Positions 46,961-55,192 of a stretch of DNA of 61,937 nucleotides are shown piece after piece. Position 1 is the first letter of the stretch. Each line of letters starts with the position of its first letter. This DNA is from Prevotella sp. (GTDB lineage: Bacteria; Bacteroidota; Bacteroidia; Bacteroidales; Bacteroidaceae): assembly GCA_017470055.1 (NCBI GenBank), contig JAFUFD010000006.1, positions 1 through 61,937 of the forward strand, in the 5' to 3' direction. The position numbers and the translations under genes were made by a program. The notes under the pieces are model-generated. The model did no database searches. It saw only the letters and a program-made list of their open reading frames with translations, and was not told the origin of the DNA.

Positions 46961-49105
46961 TTAGAAGAACAGATAGCGGTTGTCAACTACGTTAGCCTTC
47001 AAGTAGAGTTCGTTCATGAAACGGCTTGCTGCCTGAAGAGCCTGCTGCTTCAACTGAGCCTGCTGTGTCTTGGCATCGAACTTAGCATTCTCACGCTGCT
47101 TCTTCTGGATGACCTTGAAGAGGAAGGCACCACCATTACCCTTGATGGGGGCTGCGCTGAACTGACCAGCCTTGGCAACTGCGACGGCACCACTCAGAGC
47201 GGGCTCACTGGTACCTGTAGCCTGTACGAAGACAGGAGCAGAGAAGGTGATCTGACGAACACTGTCGACAACAGCACCCTTCTGCTTGGCGGCATCGAGG
47301 CTGTTGACACCCTTCAGCATCTCGGTAGCCTTGGCGAACTTCTTGTCGCGAAGAACCTCCTGCTTCAACTGATCCTCCACGGTGGCGAGGTCTTGGTAAC
47401 CAGCCTTGTTGACCTTGGTGAGGGCAATGACCAACAGATGGTCGTTATTACCACACTCATAGAGCGGAGACACATCACCAGCCTTGGCATCGAAGATCCA
47501 CTTCATAGCGTCACGAGTAGAACGCAGACCTGCGATATTGTGCTCAGAGTTGAAGATATCCTTACGCTCCTGCACCTTGAAACCGAACTTCTGGGCGTTC
47601 TTCTCCAAGTCCTCAAGGGTCTTGTTCTCGCTGACATACTGGCTGAATTTATTGTAAGCCTGTGAATAGGTGTCCTTCGAGAAGTCGATGGTATGCTTGA
47701 TGACGGCAGCGTCATACTTGGTGACCATTGCCTTGCGGTTGGTGACCTGTACGATGATGTTGCCCTGAGTGAACTCCACGTTCTTCAACTCATTAGGAGC
47801 CAGTGTGGTGAGTGCGGTGATATATGCCTTGGAGTCAGCATCGATAGAAGGTGCGTTCTCATACATCGAGGATGTCAGCCACTGCTTGGTGCCATCCTGA
47901 CCGTACTTCTTGGCGATAGCCTCGAAGTCGGCACCGCCCTTCAGAGCGGTAAAGATGCTGTCGGCAGTCTTATGAGCAGCCTCGGCAGTCTCGCCACCTA
48001 CCTGAATCTGACGATACTCTACAGAGTCAGGAGCCTGAATCTTGTTGATCAGTTTCACTACATTCACGGTATTGTCGTAGGCAGTCTCGAAAGGAGCGCT
48101 GACCTGACCAATCTGCATGGAGTCGAGTTTCACGGCGATATCAGAAGCGAAAGCACGCTTGGTGGCTGCGATACCCGTATAGGCAATCTGCGATTGAGCC
48201 TTGCGAACAACCTCGGCGGGGGCAGCGCCACTCTCCAACTTCTGACGGGCATCGTTGATGGTCTTCATCAGAGCGGTACGGTCGGCTGCAGAAGGAAGAA
48301 CCTGGAAGTCGACATACTTGATATTACGGCTCTCGACATACTGCTTGAACATCTCCTTCTCCTCGTTGTACTTAGCCTTCAGGTCTGCCTCGCTCACCTC
48401 TACATCGCTATCCTTGATAGCAGAATACGGAAGGGTAGCAAGTTGGATATCACTCTCCTGATTCTGAGCATCAAAGGCAAACTTCGCAGAAACAGGATTA
48501 GAGATCAAGCACTGAGCGAGCAGTGTCTGGTATTTCATACCGAGCGTGTTCTGGCGAAGTTGCTTCTCGATGAACTTCCAGTAGTCGTATATCTGCTTGT
48601 ACTGCTCAGCAACCTGTGCCTGCTGTGGCTGCTCCTGCATCTTCTTGTAATCAGCAAGGAACTTCGTAAGTTGTGTCACGTCAAAACGACCAGTTTGTTG
48701 GTTGATAAACGGAGTCTGCATGAGCATGGGATTCGTGCCCGTCTTCAGAATATTCTGAAGTTCCTCATCAGTAACAGTCAAGCCCAGTTTCTTTGCCTCT
48801 GTCTCCATGATGGTATTGTTGACATACTGCTGCCAAACTTGATCCTTGATCTGGTTCAACTCCTCCTCTGACAGGTTGTCACGCCCCTGGGTCATCTTGA
48901 TCACAGACTGATACTCATCGACCAGAGACTGGAAATCCTGTACGGAGATTTTCTTACCTAACACCTCGCCGACCTGCTGACGCTTCTCGTTGCTTGTAGC
49001 CTCACAAGAGCGGAACATTTCCTCGGCAATGAATGCAAACAGGGCGAGACCGATCACAGTAGCGAGAACGGGACCCCAACTTCTAATTTTTCCAATTGCT
49101 GCCAT
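46961..49105 (-). CDS. PpiD/SurA-like periplasmic peptidyl-prolyl isomerase
   Basis: Inner-membrane-anchored chaperone assisting folding of exported proteins. One N-terminal membrane segment lies at about 11-30 (WGPVLATVIGLALFAFIAEEMF). A SurA-N-like helical region follows (VGEVLGKKISVQDFQSLVDEYQ, and VTDEELQNILKTGTNPML), with a parvulin-like domain near 345-450 (EYRQIQVGGETAEAAHKTADSIFTALKGGADFEAIAKKYG). Length 714. First promoter-proximal gene on its own transcript, with a promoter box at 49152-49159 and a strong terminator. Confidence 0.9.
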   Translation of the reverse strand: MAAIGKIRSWGPVLATVIGLALFAFIAEEMFRSCEATSNEKRQQVGEVLGKKISVQDFQSLVDEYQSVIKMTQGRDNLSEEELNQIKDQVWQQYVNNTIMETEAKKLGLTVTDEELQNILKTGTNPMLMQTPFINQQTGRFDVTQLTKFLADYKKMQEQPQQAQVAEQYKQIYDYWKFIEKQLRQNTLGMKYQTLLAQCLISNPVSAKFAFDAQNQESDIQLATLPYSAIKDSDVEVSEADLKAKYNEEKEMFKQYVESRNIKYVDFQVLPSAADRTALMKTINDARQKLESGAAPAEVVRKAQSQIAYTGIAATKRAFASDIAVKLDSMQIGQVSAPFETAYDNTVNVVKLINKIQAPDSVEYRQIQVGGETAEAAHKTADSIFTALKGGADFEAIAKKYGQDGTKQWLTSSMYENAPSIDADSKAYITALTTLAPNELKNVEFTQGNIIVQVTNRKAMVTKYDAAVIKHTIDFSKDTYSQAYNKFSQYVSENKTLEDLEKNAQKFGFKVQERKDIFNSEHNIAGLRSTRDAMKWIFDAKAGDVSPLYECGNNDHLLVIALTKVNKAGYQDLATVEDQLKQEVLRDKKFAKATEMLKGVNSLDAAKQKGAVVDSVRQITFSAPVFVQATGTSEPALSGAVAVAKAGQFSAAPIKGNGGAFLFKVIQKKQRENAKFDAKTQQAQLKQQALQAASRFMNELYLKANVVDNRYLFF

Positions 49106-49151
49106 TTTATGCTTTTATTTATATTTATTTCTATTTTTCAAATTCAGCCGA

Positions 49152-49159
49152 CAAAATTA
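49152..49159 (-). promoter_or_regulatory. Promoter -7 box of the PpiD-like gene
   Basis: The minus strand reads TAATTTTG, with a predicted leader of about 41 nt. Confidence 0.65.
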
Positions 49160-49203
49160 CAAAAATAATATCAAACGGCGAAAGATAAACCGAAAAAATT
49201 ACC

Positions 49204-50484
49204 TTATTCCGTCACTTTTAGCCGTACTAACTCGATTTTTGTCATCGTATTTTTGATAATCTTGAACTCAAATCGCCCAATCTTGACCACCTCGTTGAGT
49301 TTAGGGAAACTCTGGTACTCATGCAGGATGAGACCACCGACGGTCATATAGTCGTCGCTCTCGGGCAGATCGATATCGAAGAGTTCGTTGACCTTCTCGA
49401 TCTCCAGACGGGCAGAGAGCATATACTCGCCGTCGCCCAAGTCACGAGCCACATATTTCGTATTGTCGTGCTCGTCCTCGATATCGCCGAAGATCTCCTC
49501 CACGATATCCTCCAATGACACCAGTCCACTGGTGCCTCCGAACTCGTCGATGACGACGGCGAGCGACTTCTTCTGCTGCAAGAAGGTGTGCATCAACTTA
49601 CTTGCCGCCATCGTCTCCGGGACATAGGGCATCTCACGAATCAGTTGAGCGTTGAGCGTTAAGGGTTTAGCGTTCTCGCTATGGAGTCGGAAGAGGTCGG
49701 AGGAATGGATGTAGCCGATGATATGGTCGATGTCGTCACGATAGACCACAATCTTGGAATGTCCGCTCTCCACAAAGCGGTTCTGCAACTGCTCCATGGT
49801 ACAGTCCTCGATGTCCACCGCCTCTATCTCCGTGCGGGGCACCATACAGTCACGCACCTTCGTCTCCGTAAAGTCGAGGGCATTATGGAAAATCTTCACC
49901 TCATCCTCTATCTCGTCCTCGCTCTCCGCATTATCGATGCTCGACTGCACGAGGTAGTCGAGATCTACTTTGGAGAACTCCTTGTCCTGCTCCTCCTTGG
50001 GAATCCGCACACCGACAATGCGCAACAGTCCTCTGGACAGCAGCGTGGCGAAACGGGAGATGGGATAGAGCAACACATAACAGATCCAGGCGGGCAAGGC
50101 AAAGAACGTCAGCATCGCATTAGGACTCGCCTTGAAGATAGTCTTGGGCAGGAACTCACCCGTAAAGAGGACGACAACCGTAGACAACAAGGTATCGGCA
50201 GTCACACGGAATCCGTCGCTTAACGCATAGAAGAGTGTGGCATCAAAGATACGGGCGAAGAGGATGCCATAGACCACCAAGGCGATATTATTACCCACCA
50301 GCATCGTACTTACGAAATTGTTGGGATGCTGATAGAAAAAAGCGATGGCACGCTGAGAGAGCCCGTTTTTCTCACGCTCCATCTCCGCCCTCAGACGATT
50401 ACTCGATACGAAGGCGATCTCCATCCCAGAGAAAAAGGCGGAGAAAATCATCGTGATGATTAGTCCTATGATGAGATTCGTCAT
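49204..50484 (-). CDS. CNNM/CorC (hemolysin-family, GldE-like) membrane protein
   Basis: A 426-residue membrane protein. The DUF21 transmembrane domain (about 1-190) includes IIGLIITMIFSAFFSGMEIAFVSSNRLR and LVGNNIALVVYGILFARIF. Paired CBS domains (about 205-335) carry DCMVPRTEIEAVDIED and VVIDEFGGTSGLVSLEDIVEEIFGDIEDEHD. A CorC/HlyC C-terminal domain closes it. Members are linked to magnesium or other cation transport, and Bacteroidetes versions are often named GldE; the role here is not resolved. Its start overlaps the lptC end by 4 bp. Confidence 0.9.
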   Translation of the reverse strand: MTNLIIGLIITMIFSAFFSGMEIAFVSSNRLRAEMEREKNGLSQRAIAFFYQHPNNFVSTMLVGNNIALVVYGILFARIFDATLFYALSDGFRVTADTLLSTVVVLFTGEFLPKTIFKASPNAMLTFFALPAWICYVLLYPISRFATLLSRGLLRIVGVRIPKEEQDKEFSKVDLDYLVQSSIDNAESEDEIEDEVKIFHNALDFTETKVRDCMVPRTEIEAVDIEDCTMEQLQNRFVESGHSKIVVYRDDIDHIIGYIHSSDLFRLHSENAKPLTLNAQLIREMPYVPETMAASKLMHTFLQQKKSLAVVIDEFGGTSGLVSLEDIVEEIFGDIEDEHDNTKYVARDLGDGEYMLSARLEIEKVNELFDIDLPESDDYMTVGGLILHEYQSFPKLNEVVKIGRFEFKIIKNTMTKIELVRLKVTE

Positions 50485-51155
50485 GGGTATACTGATTTAG
50501 TAGTCGATTTATGCTTGACGGCTGCGGGACGCATCGGTTTCTCCTGCTTTGCCGTATCGGTAGCGTTCTTATCCTTTGCCGGCTCTTCCTCCTCAGGTTC
50601 CAAGTCTTCCGACTGGAAGGAGCCAGTACTGTTAGTTACCTCATAATGACGCATCCGCTCGTCGCTGCGGAAATAGGTGCCCTCCAGTTCTCGCTCCGGG
50701 GTCACCACACGAGAGTATTTATGGGAATAAAACTCATGTTTGATACCATCCCAGAAAAGTTCCTCACTCCTGAAAACCAAGCCGTTAGCATTACGGATGC
50801 GCACCCTGCCACGAAGTTCCCAGAGTTTCAACTGGTCATAATACCATGCCGTGTCAGCGAAGATATAGCCCTCTATCTGAAATTTCTCGTCAAACTGCTC
50901 AAGGAAAATGCCTCGCTCGAAAGTCCAGCGAGTCGGTTGCTTGATGGTGTTCACGTCCCATCGCTCCGTCACGATACGGTACTTGATGACACCAGAGTCG
51001 GAAATCAGCGTATTGACTCCGTAGGTCGTCATCATCGACACGGAGTCACGATCGTTGATGGCAGCGGCGATATGCTCTCGTGGTTGCTCACACGAGATGA
51101 CCAGAAGGCAAGAGCCAAAAGCCAAGAGCCAAAAGCGAATCAGTCGACTTTCCAT
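50481..51155 (-). CDS. lptC: LPS export periplasmic protein LptC, lipoprotein form
   Basis: Bridges the inner-membrane LPS extractor to the periplasmic LptA bridge. It has 224 residues, with a lipoprotein signal ending at ISC (LLAFGSCLLVISC). The LptC domain is recognisable in DVNTIKQPTRWTFERGIFLEQFDEKFQIEGYIFADTAWYYD and EGTYFRSDERMRHYEVTNSTGSF. A Lys/Glu/Pro-rich tail of about 40 residues follows and is probably disordered. It overlaps the OMP gene end by 16 bp and the CorC start by 4 bp. Confidence 0.85.
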   Translation of the reverse strand: MESRLIRFWLLAFGSCLLVISCEQPREHIAAAINDRDSVSMMTTYGVNTLISDSGVIKYRIVTERWDVNTIKQPTRWTFERGIFLEQFDEKFQIEGYIFADTAWYYDQLKLWELRGRVRIRNANGLVFRSEELFWDGIKHEFYSHKYSRVVTPERELEGTYFRSDERMRHYEVTNSTGSFQSEDLEPEEEEPAKDKNATDTAKQEKPMRPAAVKHKSTTKSVYP

Positions 51156-52432
51156 TTAGCAAACCAGCGTTCGTTGAAGGTCAAGCCTACGGTCACACGG
51201 AAGGAGTTCTCCGTGATCAGGTTCTTAGCAGACTGGTTGACCCACTGGAAACTAACATTCAGCACAGAACGGTTGTTCCAGGCATTGGTCAGTGGAATAC
51301 CGAAGCCAGCACTCACCGTCATCTCCTTGGGACCGTCCTGCCCATTTATTTTATAATAAGGTGTAGCATAGGATGCTCCTACACGGTAGTGGATTCGCTT
51401 GAACAGATTACGGGTTGTCGGAAGAGGACTGGGAATCCAGTCGGCACCAACGGTAAACTTATGGCGATTCATATAATAATCGCTTGACAACTGATACTTG
51501 TTCGTCAACTCATTGACGACAGGGAACGACTCTGAGCCCCAGCGTTGCAGCAGATAGTCGACACCTACTGTCAACGACCTGTTGTGGGAATAGGCGATAC
51601 CTGCGCCAATCGTCATGGGAATAGACAATCCGTTGGAGATGGTGTCACCCGTGGCTGTCAGTGTTCCCGTCTGTGTATCCAGGTTCGACACCAGCAGATA
51701 GGGGTCGGCACCGATCTTGTGTCCCAACCCGAAGGTCGCGCCAATGGTCAGCACATCCTTCTTCGACAACTGCTGCTGATACTGTGCGCCAAAGTCCAAC
51801 TTATAATTGCTTACCTCGGCACCATAGACCTTCGAAAGGGTATTCACATAGGAATCGCTGCTCGATACGACGATGTTACGCTCATAACTACCCCATAGAT
51901 AGGAGGCGTTGACACCCAAAGAGAAACCTTTGAAGAACTCATAGCCCAAGCCGATATACGCCTGATGCAGTCCTCCCTCACCAGAAAAACCCATCGTCGT
52001 CGTGGTCGTAGAGGTACCCACATTCTGTTGGGTGGAATAGGAATAGCCCACATTAGAGAAAGGAATGACACCAATGCTGACACCGAACTTAGGGAACACA
52101 CGGAACAAGGCCGTGGCATACTCGAAGTTTGCCGTCTTGGCGTTGACCTTCGCACCACCCTCCTTGAAATTCGTGAACTGTCCTGCCACACCGACATCGA
52201 AGATCATGCTCAGCGAGTCGACCGCTGAGTAGGAGGCAGGGTTCTGCATGTTCACCTGACTACCGTTGCGGAAGCCCTGGAACAAGCCACTCATACCCCG
52301 ATTGAAGCCCTGAGACTGATCGGAAAGGACACCTAACCCATACTGGCTATATGGTGATTTTGTACCACTCTGGGCTACCATCGACAACGTGCCGAAGCCC
52401 AGCAGAATGCTACTTAAAAGGAATTTCTTCAT
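51140..52432 (-). CDS. Outer-membrane protein with SPYSQYGLG motif
   Basis: A 430-residue beta-barrel from MKKFLLSSILLGFGTLSMVAQ (signal peptide). The mature start carries KSPYSQYGLGVLSDQSQGFNRGMSGLFQGFRNGSQVNMQNPASY, typical of a FadL/PorV-like outer-membrane family of Bacteroidetes that often precedes lptC genes. Many strands of alternating polarity follow. The frame is open upstream to 52468, but the promoter box at 52465-52473 places the transcript start near 52460, so the ATG at 52432 was chosen. The function is unknown; a transport or assembly role is plausible. Confidence 0.82.
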   Translation of the reverse strand: MKKFLLSSILLGFGTLSMVAQSGTKSPYSQYGLGVLSDQSQGFNRGMSGLFQGFRNGSQVNMQNPASYSAVDSLSMIFDVGVAGQFTNFKEGGAKVNAKTANFEYATALFRVFPKFGVSIGVIPFSNVGYSYSTQQNVGTSTTTTTMGFSGEGGLHQAYIGLGYEFFKGFSLGVNASYLWGSYERNIVVSSSDSYVNTLSKVYGAEVSNYKLDFGAQYQQQLSKKDVLTIGATFGLGHKIGADPYLLVSNLDTQTGTLTATGDTISNGLSIPMTIGAGIAYSHNRSLTVGVDYLLQRWGSESFPVVNELTNKYQLSSDYYMNRHKFTVGADWIPSPLPTTRNLFKRIHYRVGASYATPYYKINGQDGPKEMTVSAGFGIPLTNAWNNRSVLNVSFQWVNQSAKNLITENSFRVTVGLTFNERWFAKWKVD

Positions 52433-52464
52433 GAACTCTTCTTCTTTATTCTCAAAAATCGACT

Positions 52465-52473
52465 GCAAAATTA
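52465..52473 (-). promoter_or_regulatory. Promoter -7 box of the OMP-lptC-corC operon
   Basis: The minus strand reads TAATTTTGC, about 28 nt of leader to the ATG at 52432. It is divergent from the promoter at 52519-52526. Confidence 0.7.
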
Positions 52474-52518
52474 TTGAAAAAAAACGAAATAATCGAACGA
52501 TAAGTGGAAAATATAGGT

Positions 52519-52526
52519 TAATTTTG
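52519..52526 (+). promoter_or_regulatory. Promoter -7 box of the DUF4105 gene, leaderless
   Basis: TAATTTTG ends at 52526. With the rnpB-calibrated spacing, transcription starts at about 52531-52532, which coincides with the GTG start codon at 52531. Confidence 0.65.
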
Positions 52527-52530
52527 CATC

Positions 52531-53718
52531 GTGAAACATTTAGAAATTATTTTTAATGCTCTGAAAGGTGCCTTCCTTGGGGTGTTTCTACTCACTGCCA
52601 CATCAGTAGAAGCGCAACAGGACTCGCTACGGATGGACTCCGTGGAGATCAGTCTGCTCACCTGTCAACCGCATGATGAGATATACAGTCTGTATGGACA
52701 TACTGCCATCCGTTACCACGATTTACGCAAGGGTGGACTGGACATCGCCTTCAACTATGGGGTCTTCGACTGGCACAAGCCGTTCTTTGCCCTCCGCTTC
52801 GTGTTCGGACTCACCGACTATGAACTGGGAGTCTACCCCTTCCGTCTCTTCCAAGAGGAATACAGACGTTTTGGCAGTATGGTGACAGAGCAAGTGCTCA
52901 ACCTGACCAATGAGGAAAAAGCCGCCCTGCGACAGGCACTCGCCATCAACATGCAAGAGGAGAACCGTATTTACCGTTATAACTATTTCTATAGTAACTG
53001 TACTACAAAGGCACGAGAAATTATCGAGAAGAGTGTCAAGGGAGAAGTCATTTATATGTATCGGGAAGACTATGCTCCGACCTTTCGGGAGATGGTGCAT
53101 GCCATGACTAAAAATAATCCATGGGCAGCCTTTAGCAACGACCTGCTATTAGGAATCTTAGCCGACCAGAAGACCGACCATCAGCAACAGGAGTTCCTGC
53201 CACATAACCTGATGTATGATTTTGACCATGCGGAGATCTATCTTTACGGAGAATACCGTCCACTGGTAAAGGAGCGTAGGGTCTCCGTTCCTGCAGGGGT
53301 ACAGGTTATGAGAAGCGGTTTCCCGCTATCGCCATTTGCCTGCGGCATTATCCTGCTGTGCCTCGGATTGGCTCTTTTCCTCATAGAATGGAAGCAACAG
53401 CGTATCTTTATCCTTTGGGAGGTATTATTGATGGTTACCACGGGAATCATCGGCATTCTCCTTTTCCTGATGCTCTTCTCCCAGCATCCGACAGTGAACA
53501 TCAACTTACAGTTCCTGTTGCTGAACCCATTGCCCTGGTTCTTTATCTGGCAGGTCATCAAGGGAAGACAGACACGCTATTGGCTCATCACGGCAATACT
53601 GGCAGTCCTCTTCTTAATCGGAGGACTCTTCCAATGCTATGCCGAGGGAATCTGGAGTCTGGCACTATGTTTGCTGTTACAATGTTACCTCCATCTTAAA
53701 AAGATTGGAACGAAATGA
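52531..53718 (+). CDS. DUF4105 membrane protein, candidate lipoprotein N-acyltransferase
   Basis: A 395-residue envelope protein starting at GTG. The N-terminal hydrophobic stretch LKGAFLGVFLLTATSVEA is a signal peptide or anchor. The periplasmic DUF4105 domain (about 30-250) has SLYGHTAIRYHD near 54 and YSNCTTKAREII near 152, giving a His and Cys pair that suggests thioester chemistry. Five hydrophobic segments follow (about 265-390). I recall DUF4105 proteins being identified as the lipoprotein N-acyltransferase of Bacteroides; I could not verify this. The next gene overlaps by 4 bp. Confidence 0.8.
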   Translation: MKHLEIIFNALKGAFLGVFLLTATSVEAQQDSLRMDSVEISLLTCQPHDEIYSLYGHTAIRYHDLRKGGLDIAFNYGVFDWHKPFFALRFVFGLTDYELGVYPFRLFQEEYRRFGSMVTEQVLNLTNEEKAALRQALAINMQEENRIYRYNYFYSNCTTKAREIIEKSVKGEVIYMYREDYAPTFREMVHAMTKNNPWAAFSNDLLLGILADQKTDHQQQEFLPHNLMYDFDHAEIYLYGEYRPLVKERRVSVPAGVQVMRSGFPLSPFACGIILLCLGLALFLIEWKQQRIFILWEVLLMVTTGIIGILLFLMLFSQHPTVNINLQFLLLNPLPWFFIWQVIKGRQTRYWLITAILAVLFLIGGLFQCYAEGIWSLALCLLLQCYLHLKKIGTK

Positions 53719-55088
53719 GAAATAAATACCTATATATCACCCTGCTCAGTATCTTGGGACTCAATGCCGAGGCTCAGGAGCAACTGATAGCACAGACACC
53801 CCGACTGGTTGTCACCATTACTATCGACCAGTTGCGCACGGACTATCTGGAGACTTACGCCCCACTCTACGGCACTGACGGACTGAGGCGGCTACTGACA
53901 GAGGGAAAGGTATTTACCAATGGCACCTATAACTTCACACCTGTCGACCGTGCCTCAGCCATCGCCTCACTATATACGGGAACCTCTCCCTATTATCACG
54001 GAATCACTGCCGAGGAGTGGCTCGACAAAGAGACACTGCGTCCGCAGAACTGCGTGAGAGACCAGAAGATAGGATATTCCCCGCAGTTCCTTGCCACCTC
54101 AACGATCAGCGACGAGTTGAAGATGGCTACCAACGGGATCGCAAAGGTATTTGCCTTCGCTCCCACCGCCGATGCTGCCATTTTGTCGGCAGGACATGCC
54201 GCCGATGGTGCCGCATGGATGGCAAACGGGAAATGGGGCACCACGACATACTTCCGTCCCTTGAACCAGTGGCTAAGCGGCTATACACGTCTGTACCAGC
54301 CAGATGCCAACAGCAACAAGAGCGTGACAGACGCTACGCTGAAATGCATCGAGCAGGCTGGTATCGGCAATGACGACAAGACAGACATGATTAGTCTGAC
54401 CTACGAGGCTGGTCAACAGATGGAGTCGTATGTGGCACTCGACCGCCAGATAGCCCAGTTGCTGAATGGTATTGAGCATCAGATACCCAAAGACCGTGTG
54501 CTTTTCGTCATCACTGGCACGACAAGTCGAGAGGAAGAGGAGGAGGATCATCTGGAACGCTACCGTATTCCCACAGGAACCTTCTATATCAACCGTACAG
54601 CCAATCTGCTGAACATGTACCTGGGAGCCGTCTTCGGTTCCGCCAAATACGTCGAGTTCTGCCATAAGAACCACCTCTATTTCAACCACCAGTTACTGCG
54701 CCAGAAGAACATCCATTTGGGTGAGATATCCAGTCGTTCACAGGAGTTCTTACTGCAAATATCTGGAGTCCGTAACGTTTATACAGCCAACCAGTTACTA
54801 ACAAGTGATAGTTATTTACTTGAGAGCATCCGCAATGGCTTCAACGTGGAGAAATGCGGTGACCTGATTATCGACATCGCCCCGGGTTGGAAACTCATCA
54901 ACGAAGACACTTCCGAGCAATCGTCAACACGTTCGGCTCATGTTCCATTCCCCATCATTATCTATGGAGCAGGAACAAAAGCGGAACGCATACAGACCCC
55001 CGTCACAGTAGATCGCATAGCACCCGCTATAGCACGTGCTATTCGTATCCGTGCTCCCAACGCTTGTGTGGCAGAACCACTTTTTTAG
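53715..55088 (+). CDS. Alkaline-phosphatase-superfamily protein lacking most metal ligands
   Basis: A 457-residue secreted protein with signal peptide (about 1-20, ending EA-QEQ). The superfamily frame is clear: RLVVTITIDQLRTDYLETY (first metal Asp38 kept), GIIT-like SPYYHGITAEEW, and SAHVPFPIIIYGAG (last metal His kept). The nucleophile position reads FTPVDRASAIASLYTG, with no Thr at the usual place. The D-x3-H block is absent from the MISLTYEAGQQMESYVALDRQ region, and the DHG block is replaced by GTTSREEEEED. It is probably a pseudoenzyme. It sits between DUF4105 and secA. Confidence 0.8.
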   Translation: MRNKYLYITLLSILGLNAEAQEQLIAQTPRLVVTITIDQLRTDYLETYAPLYGTDGLRRLLTEGKVFTNGTYNFTPVDRASAIASLYTGTSPYYHGITAEEWLDKETLRPQNCVRDQKIGYSPQFLATSTISDELKMATNGIAKVFAFAPTADAAILSAGHAADGAAWMANGKWGTTTYFRPLNQWLSGYTRLYQPDANSNKSVTDATLKCIEQAGIGNDDKTDMISLTYEAGQQMESYVALDRQIAQLLNGIEHQIPKDRVLFVITGTTSREEEEEDHLERYRIPTGTFYINRTANLLNMYLGAVFGSAKYVEFCHKNHLYFNHQLLRQKNIHLGEISSRSQEFLLQISGVRNVYTANQLLTSDSYLLESIRNGFNVEKCGDLIIDIAPGWKLINEDTSEQSSTRSAHVPFPIIIYGAGTKAERIQTPVTVDRIAPAIARAIRIRAPNACVAEPLF

Positions 55089-55141
55089 AAGTAAAAAGGT
55101 AAAAAAGTAAAAAGGCAAGCAAAAGTACGGAAATTAATTCG

Positions 55142-55149
55142 TACCTTTG
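55142..55149 (+). promoter_or_regulatory. Promoter -7 box of secA
   Basis: TACCTTTG followed by GCATCCGTTT and an ATATATAATAAGGTA leader, about 39 nt from start to ATG. It matches the ABC-F promoter-leader at 28939-28992. Confidence 0.75.
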
Positions 55150-55192
55150 CATCCGTTTAATATATAATAAGGTAAAAACAAAATAATAAGAT

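Noticed and set aside
47693-48871. Long open frame opposite the PpiD-like gene (392 codons)
   Set aside because: It is a complement shadow of a well-supported gene. Its leucine-rich, low-complexity translation matches no family.
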